Made by a program: the position numbers and the translations under genes | Notes under the pieces: model-generated | What the model saw: the letters and a program-made list of their open reading frames with translations, nothing else | Told to the model about the DNA's origin: nothing | Database searches by the model: none | DNA from: Methylomonas sp. | Lineage (GTDB): Bacteria; Pseudomonadota; Gammaproteobacteria; Methylococcales; Methylomonadaceae | Direction of reading: 5' to 3' | Length of the DNA stretch: 64,000 nt | Assembly (NCBI RefSeq): GCF_023228165.1 | Contig: NZ_JALOBS010000003.1 | Location: forward strand, 196,324 to 260,323 | Shown: positions 8,430 to 17,845 of the stretch, one piece after another | Layout: each line of letters starts with the position of its first letter | Position numbering within the stretch: position 1 is the first letter of the stretch

Positions 8430-10133
8430 ATGCCTTCAGCCCGATTATTGCTTTGTACCTTATTGGTGCTATTAGTTCACACTAGTTTTGCCTGGCTTGT
8501 TAATCGGCCCGAGGATGCCGGTGTTGATGTGCCGTCCGGCAAGTTAATGAGCTTATCGTTTGCACCCTTTCGGGAAGGCTATAGTCCCCTGGAAGAGGTT
8601 TTTCCATTGCCGGAGCATGTGGAAGAGGATTTACGCCTGTTGGCGGATAAGACGCATAGCGTCCGTACCTATTCCAGTTTGGGGGGCGGATTGGAAAAAA
8701 CGCCCGAACTGGCCCGGAAATATGGATTAAGTCTGATTCAGGGTGGGTGGCTCGGGTATGGCTACATGGATAATAAAAAGGAAATGGCCGCGCTGATAAA
8801 ATCCGCCAACGCTAACCCCGATGTCGTCAAACGGGTGATTGTCGGTAATGAGGTGTTGTTACGCGGCGATATGGATGTCGACCGTCTGATTGGCTATCTC
8901 CGCGAAGTAAAACGGGCCGTTAAACAACCGGTATCCTACGCTGACGTTTGGTCGATGTACATGAAGCATCCGCAACTGATTAAGGAAGTGGACTTCATCA
9001 CCATCCATATTTTGCCATATTGGGAAGATGAACCGATCTCGGTGGAACATGCATCGGAACATCTGGAAAAGATCGTTAAACAGGTCGAAGACGAAGCACG
9101 AGGCATTGCGCCCGGTAAACCGATATTGATAGGCGAATCCGGCTGGCCCAGCGCGGGACGTCAGCGTGGTTTGGCGGTTCCCGGCGTTGTCAACGAAGCC
9201 AAATTTATCCGGGGCATGATACAAATCGCTACGCGACACGGTTTTGATTACAACATCGTTGAGGCGTTTAATCAGCCTTGGAAAAGTAATTTAGAAGGTG
9301 TGGTGGGCGCCAATTGGGGATTATTTTCGGCCGATAGAAAGCCGGTTTTTCCTTTGACCGGTCCGGTCTATGAAAATCCGGATTGGATTATCCATTTGGC
9401 GGCGGCGACTTTAGTATGGCTATTGATAATCGTAGCTTGTTTCAAGAAAATCAGCTTTTTCTCCTGGTCGCGATTGCTGGTTTTTTTAGTGTTTACCCAA
9501 CTATTTATCGTTTGTTTGGTGACATTGGCGCATTTTCTTTGGTACACCAGTTACAGTGCAATACAGCGTGGATATACCATTTTTATGCTGGTTGCAAACA
9601 TGGTATTGACGGCGTTGTTGCTTCAACGTTTCCTGGATATTCTGAATGATAAGCCGGGTAACGAAATATTGGCGCGCCGACTCAGAAATGGCTATTTGTT
9701 CTTTATAATGCTGGCGCTCTATAAAACTTATGGTTTAGCGGTTGGCGGACGTTATCTGAGTTTTCCGGTCGAGCAATTTGCGCTTCCCGTAATTGGTATT
9801 TTCGGTCTTCTGGTTTGCCAATACTTAATCAACCGTAAAATCAATGCTGATAGTTTAAGTTTTAATTATTTATGCGGCTGGAATATACAAGGGCGACGCG
9901 ACCGGGTAATTGCTTATGGGTTAAGTTTTGCAGCGATTGCCATGATACTAGGTGAAGCCAAAGCTTTTATGGATGGCCGCGATTTTATTCAAGCCCATCC
10001 GGGCTTATCGGAAGGTTTGCCATTCGCTTTTGGATACACCCTATATAATCAACAGTTACTTATGTGGCTGGCCTGTTTGGTGGTTTTAGGGTTGCCTTTT
10101 TGGTCGAATATCGGCAATAGAGCCAAGACCTAA
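8430..10133 (+). CDS. Membrane-bound GH17 beta-1,3-glucan hydrolase/transglycosylase
   Basis: 567 residues. After an N-terminal signal or anchor helix, residues ~30-315 form a GH17 TIM barrel with acid/base Glu141 in GNEVLLRGD and nucleophile Glu236 in IGESGWPSAG. LSFAPFREGYSP and SVRTYSSLGG are typical of bacterial GH17 enzymes. The C-terminal ~240 residues carry about seven membrane helices. The GH17-plus-membrane layout matches the bacterial (1-3)-beta-glucan transferases known from Pseudomonas and Methylobacillus and the GH17 part of NdvB-type proteins, which act on periplasmic or exported glucans. No glycosyltransferase domain is present here. No clear ribosome binding site precedes the ATG. 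It appears monocistronic. Confidence 0.85.
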   Translation: MPSARLLLCTLLVLLVHTSFAWLVNRPEDAGVDVPSGKLMSLSFAPFREGYSPLEEVFPLPEHVEEDLRLLADKTHSVRTYSSLGGGLEKTPELARKYGLSLIQGGWLGYGYMDNKKEMAALIKSANANPDVVKRVIVGNEVLLRGDMDVDRLIGYLREVKRAVKQPVSYADVWSMYMKHPQLIKEVDFITIHILPYWEDEPISVEHASEHLEKIVKQVEDEARGIAPGKPILIGESGWPSAGRQRGLAVPGVVNEAKFIRGMIQIATRHGFDYNIVEAFNQPWKSNLEGVVGANWGLFSADRKPVFPLTGPVYENPDWIIHLAAATLVWLLIIVACFKKISFFSWSRLLVFLVFTQLFIVCLVTLAHFLWYTSYSAIQRGYTIFMLVANMVLTALLLQRFLDILNDKPGNEILARRLRNGYLFFIMLALYKTYGLAVGGRYLSFPVEQFALPVIGIFGLLVCQYLINRKINADSLSFNYLCGWNIQGRRDRVIAYGLSFAAIAMILGEAKAFMDGRDFIQAHPGLSEGLPFAFGYTLYNQQLLMWLACLVVLGLPFWSNIGNRAKT

Positions 10134-10347
10134 ATTCAGGCGGAGAGGTGAGTTGGACGTTAGCCCGCGTCCCTTTTGCCTTGCTGGCGGTTTAATGCGC
10201 GGCAATTTGTCACATTTTCAAACGTCAACTTGTTTATTAAACTATGTGCAACTCTTGTATGCGCTCCCTCTCCTAAGGGAAAGAGTTTTAATATCCTTCC
10301 TCAAATGCGGCTCAATGCCGCATCTTTTTTTGGACGAGGTTATCTTT

Positions 10348-11034
10348 ATGGAAAGAAACTATCAAGTGGCCACTTCCGCATTCGTACATCCGGATGAGCT
10401 GCATTGCCGTACCGCCTACCACGAAGCCGGGCATGCCGCCGCTATTCATATTCGAAACCGACAAAAACAACTTCCGCCAGTATTCTTCGAAATTCAAGTT
10501 AAAAGACCTCAATCAAGCGAAGTTGAGTTTTTTGCCAAAGTGGTGGATGGCAATCTGATTCAAAATCTGCCGATTGCGGTAATTGAGAGTTTTTCCTCTT
10601 TGACCAATACCGGGTTGCATAGCTGTCAGCGCGCTTACGAAGCCGATGTCGTTAACTTGTTGGTAGGGCCTTTAGCGGAAGCCAAGCATGTTGCTAGCAG
10701 CGATGGAGAAATTTTTAGTCTGGAGCTGATGAACTTGGAAGCTTTACGGCATTATGGCGGGCACAGCGATTTGGAGAGAGCGCAATATTATTTGGAATAT
10801 TTTATTACCTCCAAGCCTCATCGCGAACAAAAATTGACGGAATTACTCGCACAGGCCTATCGGTTTATTGACAATCCTCGACATTGGAGATGCATTCGGA
10901 GTTTGGCGCATTTTATTCTGGACAGCCGACAGGAAATTATTAGTTGCGATGAAGCGATCTCTATATTTGATGCTTGTTTATCAGCCCCGCAACATGAGCG
11001 TTGGGTTAATATGCCCGAGTTCTCGGGCCGTTGA
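10348..11034 (+). CDS. Stand-alone M41 (FtsH-type) peptidase-like protein lacking the AAA module
   Basis: 228 residues from the ATG at 10348, preceded by GACGAGG; a longer in-frame reading to 10153 has no ribosome site. YHEAGHAAAIH carries the HExxH zinc motif (His25, Glu26, His29) in the HEAGHA context of FtsH. LLVGPLAEAKH corresponds to the GGRAAEE block of FtsH, and GGHSDLERAQYYL matches the FtsH segment GASNDIERAT that supplies the third zinc ligand, here Asp141. No AAA ATPase and no membrane helix are present, so an ATP-independent cytoplasmic metallopeptidase, or a partner of another ATPase, is inferred. Neighbouring genes give no functional clue. Confidence 0.6.
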   Translation: MERNYQVATSAFVHPDELHCRTAYHEAGHAAAIHIRNRQKQLPPVFFEIQVKRPQSSEVEFFAKVVDGNLIQNLPIAVIESFSSLTNTGLHSCQRAYEADVVNLLVGPLAEAKHVASSDGEIFSLELMNLEALRHYGGHSDLERAQYYLEYFITSKPHREQKLTELLAQAYRFIDNPRHWRCIRSLAHFILDSRQEIISCDEAISIFDACLSAPQHERWVNMPEFSGR

Positions 11035-11045
11035 TATTTAATCCT

Positions 11046-12362
11046 TCAGACCGCAGGCGGAATGGATTCGTTTTGATAAACCACGCAACGGTTGCGGCCG
11101 GCCTGCTTGGCTTGATATAAAGCTCGGTCGGCGCGCACAAACACATCATCATGCTGGTCGCCGGAAGTGAATTCGCTAATACCACAACTTATGGTTAGAT
11201 CTATCTTGTCGCCATTGTAGTTAAAACCACAATGTTCGATTAAATCTCTCACTTTTTCCGCCATTGCAAGCGTCTGGCATGTTTGTGTATTGGGCATCAG
11301 CATCACAAATTCTTCACCGCCATAGCGGGCAACAAAATCGGTCGAACGGCAATTATTCAGCAGCAGTTGGCCGACGAGATTCAGCGTTTTATCCCCGGCT
11401 TTGTGGCCGTAATTGTCATTAATGCGTTTAAAATAATCGATATCCCAAACCAATAGTGATAAAGGCGCTTGATAGCGTTTCCAGCGATTGGCTTCCATTT
11501 CCACCCGGTCTTTATACGCCAGTCGGTTCGGCAGGCCTGTTAGGGTGTCGCGCAGCGCGCGATCATGTTCGATTTTAAGTTTGGTGCGCAGGGCTTCCGT
11601 TTCTATTTCCAGAGCCTGTAGTTTTTCCGACATTAAGGCAATTTGCTGTTGCGCCTGCTGTTGCCTTTCGCCTTCCTGCTGCTTGTGTTCCATCAATTGC
11701 ATCATCAAGCGGTCGAGATGGTCGCCGGTAATAGTTTTTAATGTGGTTAATTCGTCGGCTTGATGGGTGTTGTCCTTGATATCGCCCAGTTGCTGATTAA
11801 TTTCCAAATCGAGATTTTGGCGCTGATCAAAGGAACGTTGACTAGACTGGCCGACAATCTCCACATGTTGTTCAAGTTCGCCTAATTGTGTGGAAAGCTG
11901 GGTTAAAAAGCCCCCAATATCTTTCTGTTCCGACACGGCATAATCTTTGATATCAACCAATAAAGCCATTGCGGAATCTATGACCTTATTAAAGGTTTGG
12001 TCGTCCACATTAGATTTGACGCGTTGTCTTAGCACGGTTTTCTGTTGTTGAAAGCGTAGCGGCACATCACTATTGGCTAATAGCTCATCAATGCGTTGCA
12101 ATAAATAATTATTTTGCTGGTCCGCATCTTTATCCTTTTTGTCGAGGTCGGTTTGTTTGGAGATATGTAATAAGGTTTTGGAAATTGCCTGTAATTCAGG
12201 CGCTAACTCGGTCAAGACGGCGCCCGATTTTAAGCGCTTGCCTATTTGCAGCAAATGCGGCTCTAATAATTTATGACTGCCCTGGCAGAAAATTAAAAAC
12301 TGGATAACCAGCTTATAAAGCAGTTTTTCTTGATCGGGATTTGGAGGTGGCAGAGTGCTCAT
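11046..12362 (-). CDS. Diguanylate cyclase (GGDEF), coiled-coil N-terminus
   Basis: 438 residues. The N-terminal ~250 residues are hydrophilic, Gln/Leu/Glu-rich and end in a coiled coil (ALEIETEALRTKLKIEHDRA). The C-terminal GGDEF domain begins at RDTLTGLPNRLAYKDR and has the active-site GGEEF at 348-352. The inhibitory I-site RSTD lies five residues before it, so product inhibition is expected. No signal peptide or membrane helix is seen, so it is a soluble cytoplasmic c-di-GMP synthase. The start is 12 bp from the stop of the upstream paralogue (12374-13897), indicating a two-gene operon born by tandem duplication. Confidence 0.9.
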   Translation of the reverse strand: MSTLPPPNPDQEKLLYKLVIQFLIFCQGSHKLLEPHLLQIGKRLKSGAVLTELAPELQAISKTLLHISKQTDLDKKDKDADQQNNYLLQRIDELLANSDVPLRFQQQKTVLRQRVKSNVDDQTFNKVIDSAMALLVDIKDYAVSEQKDIGGFLTQLSTQLGELEQHVEIVGQSSQRSFDQRQNLDLEINQQLGDIKDNTHQADELTTLKTITGDHLDRLMMQLMEHKQQEGERQQQAQQQIALMSEKLQALEIETEALRTKLKIEHDRALRDTLTGLPNRLAYKDRVEMEANRWKRYQAPLSLLVWDIDYFKRINDNYGHKAGDKTLNLVGQLLLNNCRSTDFVARYGGEEFVMLMPNTQTCQTLAMAEKVRDLIEHCGFNYNGDKIDLTISCGISEFTSGDQHDDVFVRADRALYQAKQAGRNRCVVYQNESIPPAV

Positions 12363-12373
12363 TACATGTCAGC

Positions 12374-13897
12374 TTACACTGCTATGCATTGATTTCGGCC
12401 ATTTTGTTTGGCTTGATACAAGGCATTATCTGCTCGGATAAAAATGGATTCATTGTCATCTCCCTGTATATATTGAGTAATCCCGCAGGACAGGGTAATG
12501 GATATCCTTTCGCCGTTGGCGTGGAAACTACTCTTCTCAATGTTTTCCCGTAACTTGTCCGCCATTTTCAATGCAGACTGTGGCGGGGTTTCCGGTAACA
12601 GCATTACAAATTCTTCGCCGCCAAACCGAGCCACGAAATCAGCCTCCCGGCAATGTTTAGAGAGCAACTTGGCAATCGCCATCAAGGCTTTATCTCCGGA
12701 TTTATGACCATAAGTATCATTAATGTTTTTAAAAAAATCGATGTCCCATACGGCCAAAGCTAATGCAGTGCCATAGCGGTGGGAACGGGCGATTTCATCG
12801 GTCAAGCGCTCTTCGAACGCAAGTCGGTTGGGTAAATTGGTTAACGGGTCTCGCGCTGCTCGGCTTTGAGCCGCCTCGAGCATGGATTGCAGTTCGGTCG
12901 TTTCCGTCTCCATATCCCTGATTTTTTGCAGCATATTTCTTAATTCCTTTTGCGTTTTCTCCCGTTCGGCTTGCTCTTGCAAGGCATACGATTGCAGTTG
13001 CTGGTTGATGCCATGCAAACGGATGCTGACCAGCTGTTTTAAGGGTTCTAATTGAGTGGCGCCGGCGGATTTTCTTTGTAAATCAGTTATTTGCGCAGAC
13101 ACATCTTGGTCCAGACGGCTGCGATTTTTTTCCGCATCTTCTGTGGCGATGTTCACGCCTGCCGTTATCAAGCCCAGTTCAGCCAGCTCTTCGGTTAAAG
13201 TCGACAGAAAATCCGCCATTTCCTGCTGTTCAAGCAGTAGATGTTTTTTAATGGTCAACAACAGGTTAACGGCATCTTCAAATACCGGGCCGAGTGATTG
13301 GCCGGTTTGTAAACGGCGTTTTAGGGTTTTGCCCTCTTCGATAAATTCCAAGGGTAAGTCGGCGTTTTCCAACAATATGATCAGATGATGGCCGATCGCT
13401 TTAGTGTCCGCCAATGCCAGCTCGTTGGCAAAATCATCTGTTTTTAGTCGGTCATCATCCCCTAGAATTTCCGCCAAGGCTATAAATAAGCGTTGCGGAT
13501 TAATAAATTCGTGTGCTTCATAGCGCTGCTTAATCTTCTGTAGCTCTGTTACGCGGTCAGCAAAATGAGCATGTAAATAGTCAAATAATAGCGTGGCATC
13601 AAGTTGGCTGCTTGAATTGTCTTCCATCGCCATCAAGGCATTGGAAAACACTTCAAGCTCTGTACGTAATTGCTGACTTTTTAAACCGGCTTTTAATAAA
13701 TCGCGGATGCGATCCAAATGAGGGTCGAGCGTCTTGCTAAGCCCCTTGACTGCCAGTGCGAAGCGAATAATCGTCTTACACAGCAAATCCTGGCTGGTTT
13801 TATACTCTTTCTCAAGTTTTTCCTGACCATCCAACAAGTCGAAGTATTTTTCCTTCCACTTGACCGGTGTGTCGTCCTTATTTTTGAAAAAGCTCAT
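12374..13897 (-). CDS. Diguanylate cyclase (GGDEF), paralogue of the next gene
   Basis: 507 residues. The arrangement matches its downstream neighbour: a long soluble N-terminal helical region with the recurring pattern FALAVKGLSKTLDPHL...LKAG..., a coiled-coil linker near residues 300-345, then GGDEF. The active site GGEEF is at 426-430 and the I-site READ is present. The two proteins align in both halves (for example SLGPVFEDAVNLLLTIKKHLLLEQQEMADFL here versus TFNKVIDSAMALLVDIKDYAVSEQKDIGGFL there, quoted in parts), showing duplication rather than domain shuffling. The N-terminal region probably senses an intracellular or protein signal; the family is not identified. Confidence 0.9.
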   Translation of the reverse strand: MSFFKNKDDTPVKWKEKYFDLLDGQEKLEKEYKTSQDLLCKTIIRFALAVKGLSKTLDPHLDRIRDLLKAGLKSQQLRTELEVFSNALMAMEDNSSSQLDATLLFDYLHAHFADRVTELQKIKQRYEAHEFINPQRLFIALAEILGDDDRLKTDDFANELALADTKAIGHHLIILLENADLPLEFIEEGKTLKRRLQTGQSLGPVFEDAVNLLLTIKKHLLLEQQEMADFLSTLTEELAELGLITAGVNIATEDAEKNRSRLDQDVSAQITDLQRKSAGATQLEPLKQLVSIRLHGINQQLQSYALQEQAEREKTQKELRNMLQKIRDMETETTELQSMLEAAQSRAARDPLTNLPNRLAFEERLTDEIARSHRYGTALALAVWDIDFFKNINDTYGHKSGDKALMAIAKLLSKHCREADFVARFGGEEFVMLLPETPPQSALKMADKLRENIEKSSFHANGERISITLSCGITQYIQGDDNESIFIRADNALYQAKQNGRNQCIAV

Positions 13898-13958
13898 GGA
13901 GCAATATTACCTCGGAATAAACGGCAATTAATCGGTAATTATAGTCTACTAATGCTGA

Positions 13959-13985
13959 ATTGCCGGTTACAAAGAGTGACCGGCA
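13959..13985 (-). terminator. Hairpin after dsbA
   Basis: TTGCCGGT (13959-13966) pairs with ACCGGCAA (13978-13985) around an 11-nt loop, 26 bp after the dsbA stop on the minus strand. It lacks a T-run, so it is a weak terminator or an mRNA 3'-end stem. Confidence 0.4.
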
Positions 13986-14010
13986 AAACGTGGCAATAAA
14001 ACCGACAGGT

Positions 14011-14616
14011 TTATTTAGCCTGTGCTTCTTGCTGAATGAGTTGGTTGGTGACAGCGATCATGTTTTCTTGTGATTTGGCAGTGCTTGCAGTCACTCTGTA
14101 CTTGCCGTTTACGATGATTGCAGGTACGCCGGTGATGCCATAGCGAGCGGCCATGGTTTCAGCTTGGCGCATTTTAGCGTCGACCATAAATGAATTGTAA
14201 GCGGCACGGAAATCGGCGTCTTTCACGCCGTGGTCGGCAAAGAATTTAGCCAATTCGTCTTCCGAGGTCAGTTTCTGTCTTTTATTTTGGATGACGTTGA
14301 AAAAATCGGCATGGACTTTCTCGCCGATACCCAGGGCTTCGGCGGTAAAAAAGGCCTTGGCGTGCTTGCCCCATAAATCACTGAATACGGCCGGTTGGCG
14401 AATGAATTCGACATTGGCTGGTTTGGTTTTTAACCAGGCAACCATAGAGGGTTCCAGGCTGTAGCAGTGCGGGCAGCCATACCAGAAAAACTCGATAACT
14501 TCGATTTTGTCCGGATTTTGTACCGGTTGGGCAGGCGATACGGTTTCGTAGCCGCCTTCCGCGCGGGCTAAGCCAGTTATGCAAAACAGCGCCAGAAATG
14601 CGATTTTTTTCAACAT
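14011..14616 (-). CDS. dsbA: Thiol:disulfide interchange protein DsbA
   Basis: 201 residues from the ATG at 14616, which follows ACGGAGAA and begins a signal peptide (LKKIAFLALFCITGLARA). The thioredoxin-fold active site CPHC is at 48-51 in FFWYGCPHCYSLEP, and the cis-proline loop is GVPAIIVNG. It introduces disulfides into exported proteins in the periplasm. Its ATG overlaps the TGA of ccsA by one base, so it is translationally coupled to cytochrome c biogenesis. This makes sense because apocytochrome CxxCH cysteines and other periplasmic thiols need redox control. The longer reading frame to 14706 is rejected because it has no signal-like start and overlaps ccsA heavily. Confidence 0.95.
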   Translation of the reverse strand: MLKKIAFLALFCITGLARAEGGYETVSPAQPVQNPDKIEVIEFFWYGCPHCYSLEPSMVAWLKTKPANVEFIRQPAVFSDLWGKHAKAFFTAEALGIGEKVHADFFNVIQNKRQKLTSEDELAKFFADHGVKDADFRAAYNSFMVDAKMRQAETMAARYGITGVPAIIVNGKYRVTASTAKSQENMIAVTNQLIQQEAQAK

Positions 14617-15812
14617 CAAAGTTCTCCGTAAGAATGTAAACCAGATAAAAACATATTCACGCCCAAAAACGCAAACAAGGTGACGAAAAAGCCGATAATC
14701 GCCCACCAGGCCATGGGCTTACCGCTCCAGCCCTTGGTGAGCCGCATGTGTAGCCAGGCGGCGTAATTCAGCCAGACGATTAATGCCCAGGTTTCTTTAG
14801 GGTCCCAGGACCAATAGCCGCCCCAGGCTTCGGCAGCCCAGAGTGCGCCAAGAATAGTCGCCAGGGTAAAAAAGGCAAAACCCAGGGCAATGGCTTTGTG
14901 CATCAGATCGTCCAGCAAAGCCAGGTCAGGTAGTCTGGCTGATAACAATCCTTCCGGCTTGTCAGCCTGTGCCCGGCTTTTTAGCACATACACCAGGCCT
15001 ATCATGGCCGCCAGCGAAAATGCCCCGTAACCGACGAAGTTGGCCGGCACATGGATTTTCATCCAATAACTGTTCAAGGCCGGTACCAGCGGTTGAATGC
15101 CATCCGCATGCCGGTCGAAGGTATACCAAAGCAAAAAGCCGATCGCCGCACTGATTACTAACAGCACAAACGCTCCCAGGCTGCGGGTTTTATAATGTTG
15201 CTCGTAATGCAGATAGAGCAAGGCCGTGATAATGGCGAACAGGATGAATACTTCATACAGATTGCTGACCGGGGTATGACCGATGTCCGCCCCCACTAAA
15301 TAGGATTCCCGCCATCTGACCATCAAACCGGTCATGCCCATGACCGTAGCGCTCCAGGTTAGGGACGCGGCCACTTTACCGACAAATTCGCGGCCGGATA
15401 GCAGCAAGCCGAAATAAGTGGCGGTTGCCATTACGTATAAGGCACTCATCCACATGATGGCCGACTGGCTGGCGAATAGGTATTTCAACAAAAAGGCATT
15501 TTCACCCCGGCTCAAATCGCTGCCATAAAGCGAAATAGCCAATAAGCTGAATGCCGCCACGCATAAGCCAAAGCTTTTAATGCCGGACCAGCTCCAGCCC
15601 AACCAGATCAATAAAGGGGCTGTAACCAATAAAATGCCCGCTTCATAACCATCCATCAGCGCATGATATTGGCTGAATACATAGCCGCAGCCGGTCAGGA
15701 CGGCGACTGCCCATAGCCAGTCGTAGACGGTCCTCAATTGGAAATAGGCAGGTTGCTGGTAGGTATGTGGCAAAGCGTTATCCATGGCGGTTTCACTGAA
15801 CGGAAGAGGCAT
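14616..15812 (-). CDS. ccsA: Cytochrome c biogenesis protein CcsA/CcsB (System II haem handler)
   Basis: About 398 residues from the ATG at 15812; the ATG at 15785 is an equally possible start and neither has a strong ribosome site. It has about eight membrane helices and the diagnostic WWD-type haem-binding motif WGGYWSWDPKETWALIVWL near residue 340. Conserved histidines flank it (IHVPANFVGYG and WLHMRLTKGW). CcsA works with ResB to export haem and ligate it to apocytochromes on the periplasmic face. The start overlaps the resB stop by about 20 bases, so the two are co-translated, as is usual for System II pairs. Confidence 0.9.
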   Translation of the reverse strand: MPLPFSETAMDNALPHTYQQPAYFQLRTVYDWLWAVAVLTGCGYVFSQYHALMDGYEAGILLVTAPLLIWLGWSWSGIKSFGLCVAAFSLLAISLYGSDLSRGENAFLLKYLFASQSAIMWMSALYVMATATYFGLLLSGREFVGKVAASLTWSATVMGMTGLMVRWRESYLVGADIGHTPVSNLYEVFILFAIITALLYLHYEQHYKTRSLGAFVLLVISAAIGFLLWYTFDRHADGIQPLVPALNSYWMKIHVPANFVGYGAFSLAAMIGLVYVLKSRAQADKPEGLLSARLPDLALLDDLMHKAIALGFAFFTLATILGALWAAEAWGGYWSWDPKETWALIVWLNYAAWLHMRLTKGWSGKPMAWWAIIGFFVTLFAFLGVNMFLSGLHSYGEL

Positions 15813-17781
15813 GTTGAGCGAGTTGTTGTTTGATAAGTTCAAATTCCGCGTCGAAGTCGTAGCGGTTGCGCAGCGCACTGCCGGCCAACAAGATAGCAGA
15901 GCCGGCAGCGTACTTTTCAATCATTACCCACAAACGGCGTTGCGGCAGATAAAACATGCAGAACACCCCTAAAACCAGTAACAAACAGCCGGGAAAAACC
16001 AGCCATTGGCCGGGAGAGCGGGTAATTTGCAAACCGGTGGCCTCAATGTGTTGAAAACCTTCCAACTCCAGAAATACCGGAGCGGCGTAAAAATGCGCCG
16101 AATTTACCGCCGCTATGGCATCCGCCAGAAATTGACCGTCAAATCCGGATAGCGGTTGAGTCGCATCGACGCCTTCTTCTTGTAGTACGTGCAAATACAG
16201 ATTTTTTAACAAGCGTTGCAGAACCGTGGCATACACTTCGGATGCTTCCTGGCGCTTTTCCTCTGTTATGTTTTGCGCAATGCCGGCGGAGATATTTTCA
16301 TAACCGCCTGCTACAAATTGCGAGGCCAGCGCCATCATAAATCGCGCGACTGCCTGCCTCTCTTGTAGCGTGGACTGTTTTCCGCTTTCGGTAGAGCCGG
16401 CGGTTGCCAGTGCGATGGCTTGCAGCGTATCCGGATTGTTGAGTGCTTGGTAAAACGCCATAAAGCGGTTTAGGCGTCTTTCGCTGTCGGCCGGCATAAA
16501 CCAATAATTAAACTGCTCGAAGACTTTGCTACGCATACCGCTCAGATAAAACCAACGACCCTCCTGCACGATGGGTTGCATGTAGGTAAGGTATTCGTTG
16601 GCGGTGCCGTCCGGATGACGGAGCTTGTATTGAAAGCTGGGGCCAAAATTGATGAATTTTTTCTGCGTATCGGGATCCGGTTTGACATTGAACGGCCTGA
16701 AATCGGAGATCTCCAGTTGTTGATTATCGACCCGGGTAAATTGTTTGACTGTCGCTTCAAGGTCGGTAGGGGCAGCCGAGGTCAATAAAGGCCAAGCTTT
16801 TAAACGCAGCTTAGAACCACCATCGCCAAAGCTGTTTTGATAAATAGTGTAGCCTTTGAACGTTAACGGATGATTAACGGAAATGGTTTGCCGTAAAGGT
16901 TGCGGCAAGCTGGCATCTAGGACGGTTAAATCGCTTTCAAAGGATTTGGGCTGGCCGCTAGGATAATGTTCAACCCGAAAATCGTCGACTTGAATGGTAA
17001 ACGGCAGCTTTTGCAACAGATAGCCGTCTTTGTAATCGATAAAGGCCAGGTTGGTCTGTCCGCCTTCGGCAATATCCACATTGGCGCGAAACGATGCATT
17101 GTCGGTCGATAGAGTACTGATAGTAGGAATAGCGCTAGCCGGGATCCGGCGGGTTTCCACGGCAATCCTGCCTTGCAGCTCCGCCAATTTTAACGGCAGA
17201 TTGCCGTCCATCAGGCCGCCGATACAGATCACGATAATAGCAACGTGGCTGAAGAGATACCCCAGCTGGCCGCCGCTGCCCTTTTTGGCGGCAATCAGCA
17301 AACTGCCTTGATCGTTACTCAGTCTGAAACGGTAACGATGCTGTTTCAATAACGCTGAAATCCGTGCCAGATTGTCTTGATGGTCGCGGACATCGGTAAA
17401 GCTGTAGTGATGCGGCAGCTTTAACAGGGCATGGCGTTGGCTGTGTTCGCGGTAATCGTTAACATCGCGCAGTATTTTCGGCAGATTGCGGTAGACGCAG
17501 ACGCTGGTGGATAACACCAAAAAGCCCATTATGCTTAGGAACCAGGTCGATGAATACACATTGAACAGATCCAGGCTTTTAAACACTTCAAACCAGAAAG
17601 GTCCGAATTTCAACACATAATCGGGGTAAGGCAGGTTTTGTTGCACAACAGTGCCTATCACCGCGGCCACCGCAATGGCCACCAACAAGGTAATCGCCAG
17701 GTTCATCGAACCTAAAAAGCGTAGCAGGATAGAAAATGTCGATTGCGGCATGAGGAAGGGAATATCTTGCAATCGCTGCAC
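15793..17781 (-). CDS. resB: Cytochrome c biogenesis protein ResB/Ccs1
   Basis: 662 residues from a GTG at 17781; an in-frame ATG at 17751 (MPQSTFSILLRFLGSMNLAI) is an alternative and may be the true start. It has three N-terminal membrane helices, including FLGSMNLAITLLVAIAVAAVIGTVVQQN, which is the family signature. A large periplasmic region contains VNHPLTFKGYTIYQNSFGDGGS, a classic ResB block, and a fourth helix lies near the C-terminus (WLVFPGCLLLVLGVFCMFYLP). It forms the System II synthetase with CcsA. It lies downstream of cytochrome c4 across a perfect stem-loop, so the block probably shares a promoter with it or has its own weak one. Confidence 0.92.
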   Translation of the reverse strand: MQRLQDIPFLMPQSTFSILLRFLGSMNLAITLLVAIAVAAVIGTVVQQNLPYPDYVLKFGPFWFEVFKSLDLFNVYSSTWFLSIMGFLVLSTSVCVYRNLPKILRDVNDYREHSQRHALLKLPHHYSFTDVRDHQDNLARISALLKQHRYRFRLSNDQGSLLIAAKKGSGGQLGYLFSHVAIIVICIGGLMDGNLPLKLAELQGRIAVETRRIPASAIPTISTLSTDNASFRANVDIAEGGQTNLAFIDYKDGYLLQKLPFTIQVDDFRVEHYPSGQPKSFESDLTVLDASLPQPLRQTISVNHPLTFKGYTIYQNSFGDGGSKLRLKAWPLLTSAAPTDLEATVKQFTRVDNQQLEISDFRPFNVKPDPDTQKKFINFGPSFQYKLRHPDGTANEYLTYMQPIVQEGRWFYLSGMRSKVFEQFNYWFMPADSERRLNRFMAFYQALNNPDTLQAIALATAGSTESGKQSTLQERQAVARFMMALASQFVAGGYENISAGIAQNITEEKRQEASEVYATVLQRLLKNLYLHVLQEEGVDATQPLSGFDGQFLADAIAAVNSAHFYAAPVFLELEGFQHIEATGLQITRSPGQWLVFPGCLLLVLGVFCMFYLPQRRLWVMIEKYAAGSAILLAGSALRNRYDFDAEFELIKQQLAQHASSVQ

Positions 17782-17799
17782 GGAACAGTAATTGATTAA

Positions 17800-17829
17800 G
17801 TTCCGGCAGGTTACTTAACCTGCCGGAAC
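17800..17829 (-). terminator. Perfect 13-bp stem-loop between cytochrome c4 and resB
   Basis: Arms 17800-17812 and 17817-17829 pair perfectly around the loop ACTT. The stem holds GGCAGGTT/AACCTGCC. It follows the cytochrome c4 stop by 16 bases on the minus strand and has no T-run after it. It could attenuate or stabilise, giving more cytochrome c4 message than resB-ccsA-dsbA. Confidence 0.55.
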
Positions 17830-17845
17830 CAGCAAGCCGGGCCGG

